From assembly GCF_000521485.1 (NCBI RefSeq), contig NZ_BAVS01000005.1:1-64000 (forward strand): a DNA stretch of 64,000 bases, written 5' to 3'. Shown here one piece after another: positions 61,234 through 64,000 of the stretch. Within the stretch, counting starts at the first letter, position 1. Every line of letters begins with the position of its first letter. This stretch comes from Gracilibacillus boraciitolerans JCM 21714 (lineage in GTDB: Bacteria > Bacillota > Bacilli > Bacillales > Amphibacillaceae). The notes under the pieces are model-generated. The model was not told the DNA's origin. It did not search any database and was given only the letters and a program-made list of their open reading frames with translations. The position numbers and the translations under genes are program-made.

Positions 61234-62238
61234 TTAGACAATAGAACGTTCTAGTTTATCAATATTATCTAACATGATGCCTGTACCTTTTGCTACACAG
61301 CTCATTGGTTCATCAGCTAATAAGACAGGTACTTTTAATTCCTCTGCCAAAAGCTGATCAAGTCCATTTAATAGTGCTCCCCCCCCACCTGTTAAAATTA
61401 CACCTCGATCAATAATATCTGCTGATAATTCCGGTGGCGTTTTTTCCAGGACGGATTTCGCTGACAGGACAATTAAGGAAATCGATTCTCTTAGAGCCTC
61501 TTCTATTTCTGCTGAATGAATCGTAATCGTCCGTGGTAAGCCTGAAACCATATCACGGCCACGAATATCAATTGATTCATTACGCGCTCCCTTGAAAACG
61601 GTGGCAACATTTATTTTGATATCCTCTGAGGTACGCTCACCAATCAGTAATTTATATTTTCGCTTTACATATTGAAGAATTTCAGCATCGAATTTATCCC
61701 CCCCAGCCATTTTAATCGATTGAGCCGTCACAATATCTCCCATTGATAGTACAGCGATATCTGTTGTACCGCCACCGATATCGACGACCATATTTCCGCT
61801 TGGCTGAAAAATATCCATCCCTGCTCCAATCGCTGCTACTTTCGGTTCTTCCTCTAAGTAAACCTTTTTACCGCCGGATTTTTCAGCTGCTTCTTTAATT
61901 GCCTTTTGTTCTACTTTTGTAATATTAGTTGGGCAGCAGATTAACATTCGTGGTTTAGATAAAAAACCCTTTACATTAATTTTGTTAATAAAATATTTCA
62001 GCATGGCCTCTGTTACATCAAAATCTGCAATTACGCCATCCTTCAATGGGCGTATCGCTTCAATGTTTCCTGGTGTTCGACCTACCATCTTACGTGCTTC
62101 TTCACCGACTTCTAATACTTTACCTGTATTACGATCCATCGCAACAACAGATGGTTCATCTAATACAATCCCTTTACCTTTAACATGAATTAATACGTTT
62201 GCCGTTCCTAAATCGATTCCAATATCTCGTGAAAACAT
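61234..62238 (-). CDS. mbl: Mbl, MreB-like actin controlling wall elongation
   Basis: 334 residues. MFSRDIGIDLGTANVLIHVKGKGIVLDEPSVVA and the phosphate loops DIGGGTTDIAVLSMGD (second) and GRTPGNIEAIRPLKDGV identify Mbl rather than MreB or MreBH. GARNESIDIRGRDMVSGLPRTITIHS and DIIDRGVILTGGGGALLNGLDQLLAEELKVPVL continue the match. Two places differ from the invariant family text: MAGGDKFD (family MAGDKFD, seven-C run at 61709) and TGGGGALL (family TGGGALL, eight-C run at 61379). Both insert one Gly in front of conserved nucleotide-site residues, which would be surprising in a working actin. Mbl directs lateral wall synthesis. Confidence 0.95.
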   Translation of the reverse strand: MFSRDIGIDLGTANVLIHVKGKGIVLDEPSVVAMDRNTGKVLEVGEEARKMVGRTPGNIEAIRPLKDGVIADFDVTEAMLKYFINKINVKGFLSKPRMLICCPTNITKVEQKAIKEAAEKSGGKKVYLEEEPKVAAIGAGMDIFQPSGNMVVDIGGGTTDIAVLSMGDIVTAQSIKMAGGDKFDAEILQYVKRKYKLLIGERTSEDIKINVATVFKGARNESIDIRGRDMVSGLPRTITIHSAEIEEALRESISLIVLSAKSVLEKTPPELSADIIDRGVILTGGGGALLNGLDQLLAEELKVPVLLADEPMSCVAKGTGIMLDNIDKLERSIV

Positions 62239-62511
62239 GAATGTTAATCCTCCCTATTTCAGTACCATGCTCTGATTTATCTCATTATTTTATTTTTATT
62301 ATATATTTTTGCAGTAGATTTCTATGTTAGTATGATATTGAATACCTCTAATTATATATAATAACATAAAATGGAGAATGCCGTATACAACTTTCCATAA
62401 AATTTGTCAATTTTTTTAAAAAATTGTTGGAATTTATCTTATCTTAATTTTATGGGATAGGGATCATATGTAAGGAAGAGTATATTTGAATTAGAGAGGA
62501 ATCATTCTTGT

Positions 62512-62802
62512 TTATTTGGTGATGAGTTGTTCTGCTTCTTGTGGCGCGTTTTTTCCATGCAGTTTATATTTCATTTTAGTTGCTTCACCGCCTCGCAGAT
62601 GACGTATTGCTTTATGGTGGGTTAGAATCGTTTTTACTTCATTTGCAAGTTCAGGATGTATTTCTGGTAAGCGTTCTGTCAAATCTTTATGAACCGTGCT
62701 TTTTGAGACTCCGAATTCTTTGGCAATTACTCGAACTGTTTTTTTTGTTTCGATAATATACCTGCCAATCTTTAATGTTCTTTCTCTGATGTAGTCATGC
62801 AC
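62512..62802 (-). CDS. spoIIID: SpoIIID sporulation transcription factor
   Basis: 96 residues from the GTG at 62802 (GGGAGG upstream). The longer frame to 62850 would add residues not found in the family. HDYIRERTLKIGRYIIETKK, VRVIAKEFGVSKSTVHKDLTERLPEI (helix-turn-helix) and HKAIRHLRGGEATKMKYK are diagnostic. It acts in the mother cell after engulfment together with sigma-E. Standard neighbour of mbl. The gene confirms an endospore former. Confidence 0.95.
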   Translation of the reverse strand: MHDYIRERTLKIGRYIIETKKTVRVIAKEFGVSKSTVHKDLTERLPEIHPELANEVKTILTHHKAIRHLRGGEATKMKYKLHGKNAPQEAEQLITK

Positions 62803-63320
62803 TTCACTCGCCTCCCAAAAGTTGTCAGTCCAAGGTGTGAACAGAGACAAGTACTATATACAATTATTCACCCATGATAAAACGATCACATCCTCACCCC
62901 CCCAGACAAAATAAAAGATAATTTGTATCATCATATTATCGTTAGAGAGGCAATATGACAGATACTTTCAGGACGGTGTGAGTAGGACAAGTATAAAGGG
63001 TAGGGATATATCAAATATTTTCCACCACAATGCTGATATGATAAGTAGCATAACTCGCAGTAACTAATGTAGCAGAACCTATAAATCAAAGTAGTCATCT
63101 TGAAAGGAAGTATATGCGTAATAGTCGCTTCAGTTAGTGAACATTATCTTTTTGTTATGCAATTAAAAATCCGAACGTTTACAAATTTTGATTGCTTAAT
63201 TTGTACTCGTTCGGATTTTACTTTTATCAGATAAATTTTGTCCCCCCCGCTTCTTTCAACCAATATCGCCATAATCTGGATCTGAACTGTTTAGTTTGAC
63301 CATGATCTACTCTGCTCCTA
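62803..63320. other. Spacer between spoIIID and the TPR receptor gene
   Basis: No gene longer than a few codons. A terminator hairpin lies at 63165-63221. On the minus strand just past the receptor, a 15-codon frame starting at 63303 after TAGGAG is the only candidate for a short peptide. It lacks a secretion signal. Confidence 0.4.
63165..63221 (-). terminator. Strong hairpin terminator
   Basis: AAAATCCGAACG pairs with CGTTCGGATTTT; an inner TACAAAT/ATTTGTA stem also pairs. It follows the TPR receptor gene. Confidence 0.8.
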
Positions 63321-64000
63321 TTACCATATTTTTCTATATATGCAGGCCTTCTGAAGCTCTAAGAGGTAATTTCGCAAAAAATGATCATTTCTTATTTCCA
63401 TAAATTGTTGATACGAATGGATAAAATAGTGATGATTCTTCGTAGCCAAACCTAAGTAATATTGCGCAAATGGAGTTGAGATTGACAGTTTTTCAAGCAT
63501 TTCCTTTGCTTGTTGATGATTCCCTTTTACAATTTCAAGATGTGCAGCTTCGATGGGATCATTTGTAGTCACGCCATCTATCCTGCCGAAATTTGCACAA
63601 ATAAAAGGATACGTATAATTCGAAATTTTGTCTAAGGTATCGTGATCTTGTAAGCATTTAGCTAAATAAAGAGCTTCTTCAATATGATAGAAACTAGATT
63701 CGAAGTCTTCATAAATATAACTTAGTGCTAAATCTAAATGAAGTTGGGCTTTCTGTTTGACGTGATGTGGCATTTGCAGTGCTTCATATGCATGCTTTCT
63801 AGCTAAAATTAATTCATTCCGTTTCCAATAATAGGTAAACATAATTAATTGCATTCTCTGCTTGAAGAAATTGATATAGAGTGGATTGTCGATTTGTCGC
63901 AGCTTATTTTGTACTTTATTGATATAATATCCGATGCGATCATAATGATATACGTTTACATCTATTTCCATATTCAAGAAGTATTTCAGGCACTTCAGCT
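63321..64000 (-). CDS. TPR peptide-receptor protein resembling AimR, 5' part beyond the window
   Basis: At least 226 residues; the frame is open to the window edge, so the N-terminal part, where AimR has its helix-turn-helix, is not visible. The visible part is a run of TPR-like helix pairs: INFFKQRMQLIMFTYYWKRNELILARKHAYEAL, HLDLALSYIYEDFESSFYHIEEALYLAK, EAAHLEIVKGNHQQAKEML and STPFAQYYLGLATKNHHYFIHSYQQFMEIRNDHFLRNYLLELQ in succession. The last piece resembles the closing motif of AimR receptors (PF.YYLGL...F..S...F...D.FF....LLEL), from memory. Rap/PlcR-type receptors are the alternative. No prophage genes lie in view. Confidence 0.55.
   Translation of the reverse strand, partial: LKCLKYFLNMEIDVNVYHYDRIGYYINKVQNKLRQIDNPLYINFFKQRMQLIMFTYYWKRNELILARKHAYEALQMPHHVKQKAQLHLDLALSYIYEDFESSFYHIEEALYLAKCLQDHDTLDKISNYTYPFICANFGRIDGVTTNDPIEAAHLEIVKGNHQQAKEMLEKLSISTPFAQYYLGLATKNHHYFIHSYQQFMEIRNDHFLRNYLLELQKACIYRKIW

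Noticed and set aside
63321-64000. Prophage edge implied by the AimR-like protein
   Set aside because: No integrase, attachment site or other phage gene is visible beside it, and the neighbours are core sporulation genes.

Overview
The window reads as chromosome of a low-GC, endospore-forming Bacillaceae. The spoIIID - mbl - flhO - flhP - epuA-like - fabZ order at the right end is the classic Bacillus arrangement. The very acidic S-layer and surface proteins fit a salt-tolerant genus (Gracilibacillus/Oceanobacillus/Virgibacillus-like), but the genus cannot be fixed from the sequence alone. No rRNA, tRNA, CRISPR array or intact prophage was seen.

Layout. 0-15 kb is a cell-surface and exopolysaccharide region: two secreted GH26-like hydrolases, a YknX/YknW-like pair, a lytic transglycosylase with SLH anchors, an AbrB regulator, a small sigma factor, a CAP-domain protein and an MBOAT/SGNH O-acetylation pair. 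15-21.5 kb is an accessory patch: an XRE regulator overlapping comK, a dead REP-associated transposase joined to a comM fragment, an excalibur-SLH-metallo-hydrolase protein with a DUF3006 partner, a broken DDE transposase and several palindromic repeats. 21.5-30.3 kb holds a giant SLH S-layer gene divergent from a DUF5693 gene and csaB (wall-polymer pyruvylation, which creates the SLH ligand). 30.3-46.2 kb is a secondary cell-wall polymer/teichoic acid locus: two TagO-like initiators, an LCP ligase, a TagGH exporter, a UDP-sugar dehydrogenase, several glycosyltransferases and a glycosyltransferase-pyruvyltransferase fusion. 46.3-51.3 kb is an RND efflux operon (TetR, adaptor, SwrC-like pump). 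51.6-57.6 kb is a sugar ABC importer with an AraC-type response regulator, cre-like sites and a striking six-copy 21-bp repeat array. 58-62.8 kb is housekeeping and morphogenesis. The right edge cuts a TPR receptor resembling AimR.

Functionally, the middle of the window is coherent. TagO-like enzymes, glycosyltransferases, TagGH and LCP would build, export and attach a wall polymer; CsaB and the second pyruvyltransferase would decorate it; the S-layer, the SLT-SLH protein and the SLH-hydrolase would dock on it.

A quality warning affects every annotation. About sixty G/C runs of 6-8 bases are scattered through genes and spacers, and most are exactly 7. Many insert an extra Gly or Pro into invariant motifs (Mbl, SLH, LCP, MBOAT), and others break frames. 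A repeat pair inside the window shows C4 in one copy and C7 in the other. I treat most frame breaks at these runs as consensus errors and report rejoined genes, while naming each break.
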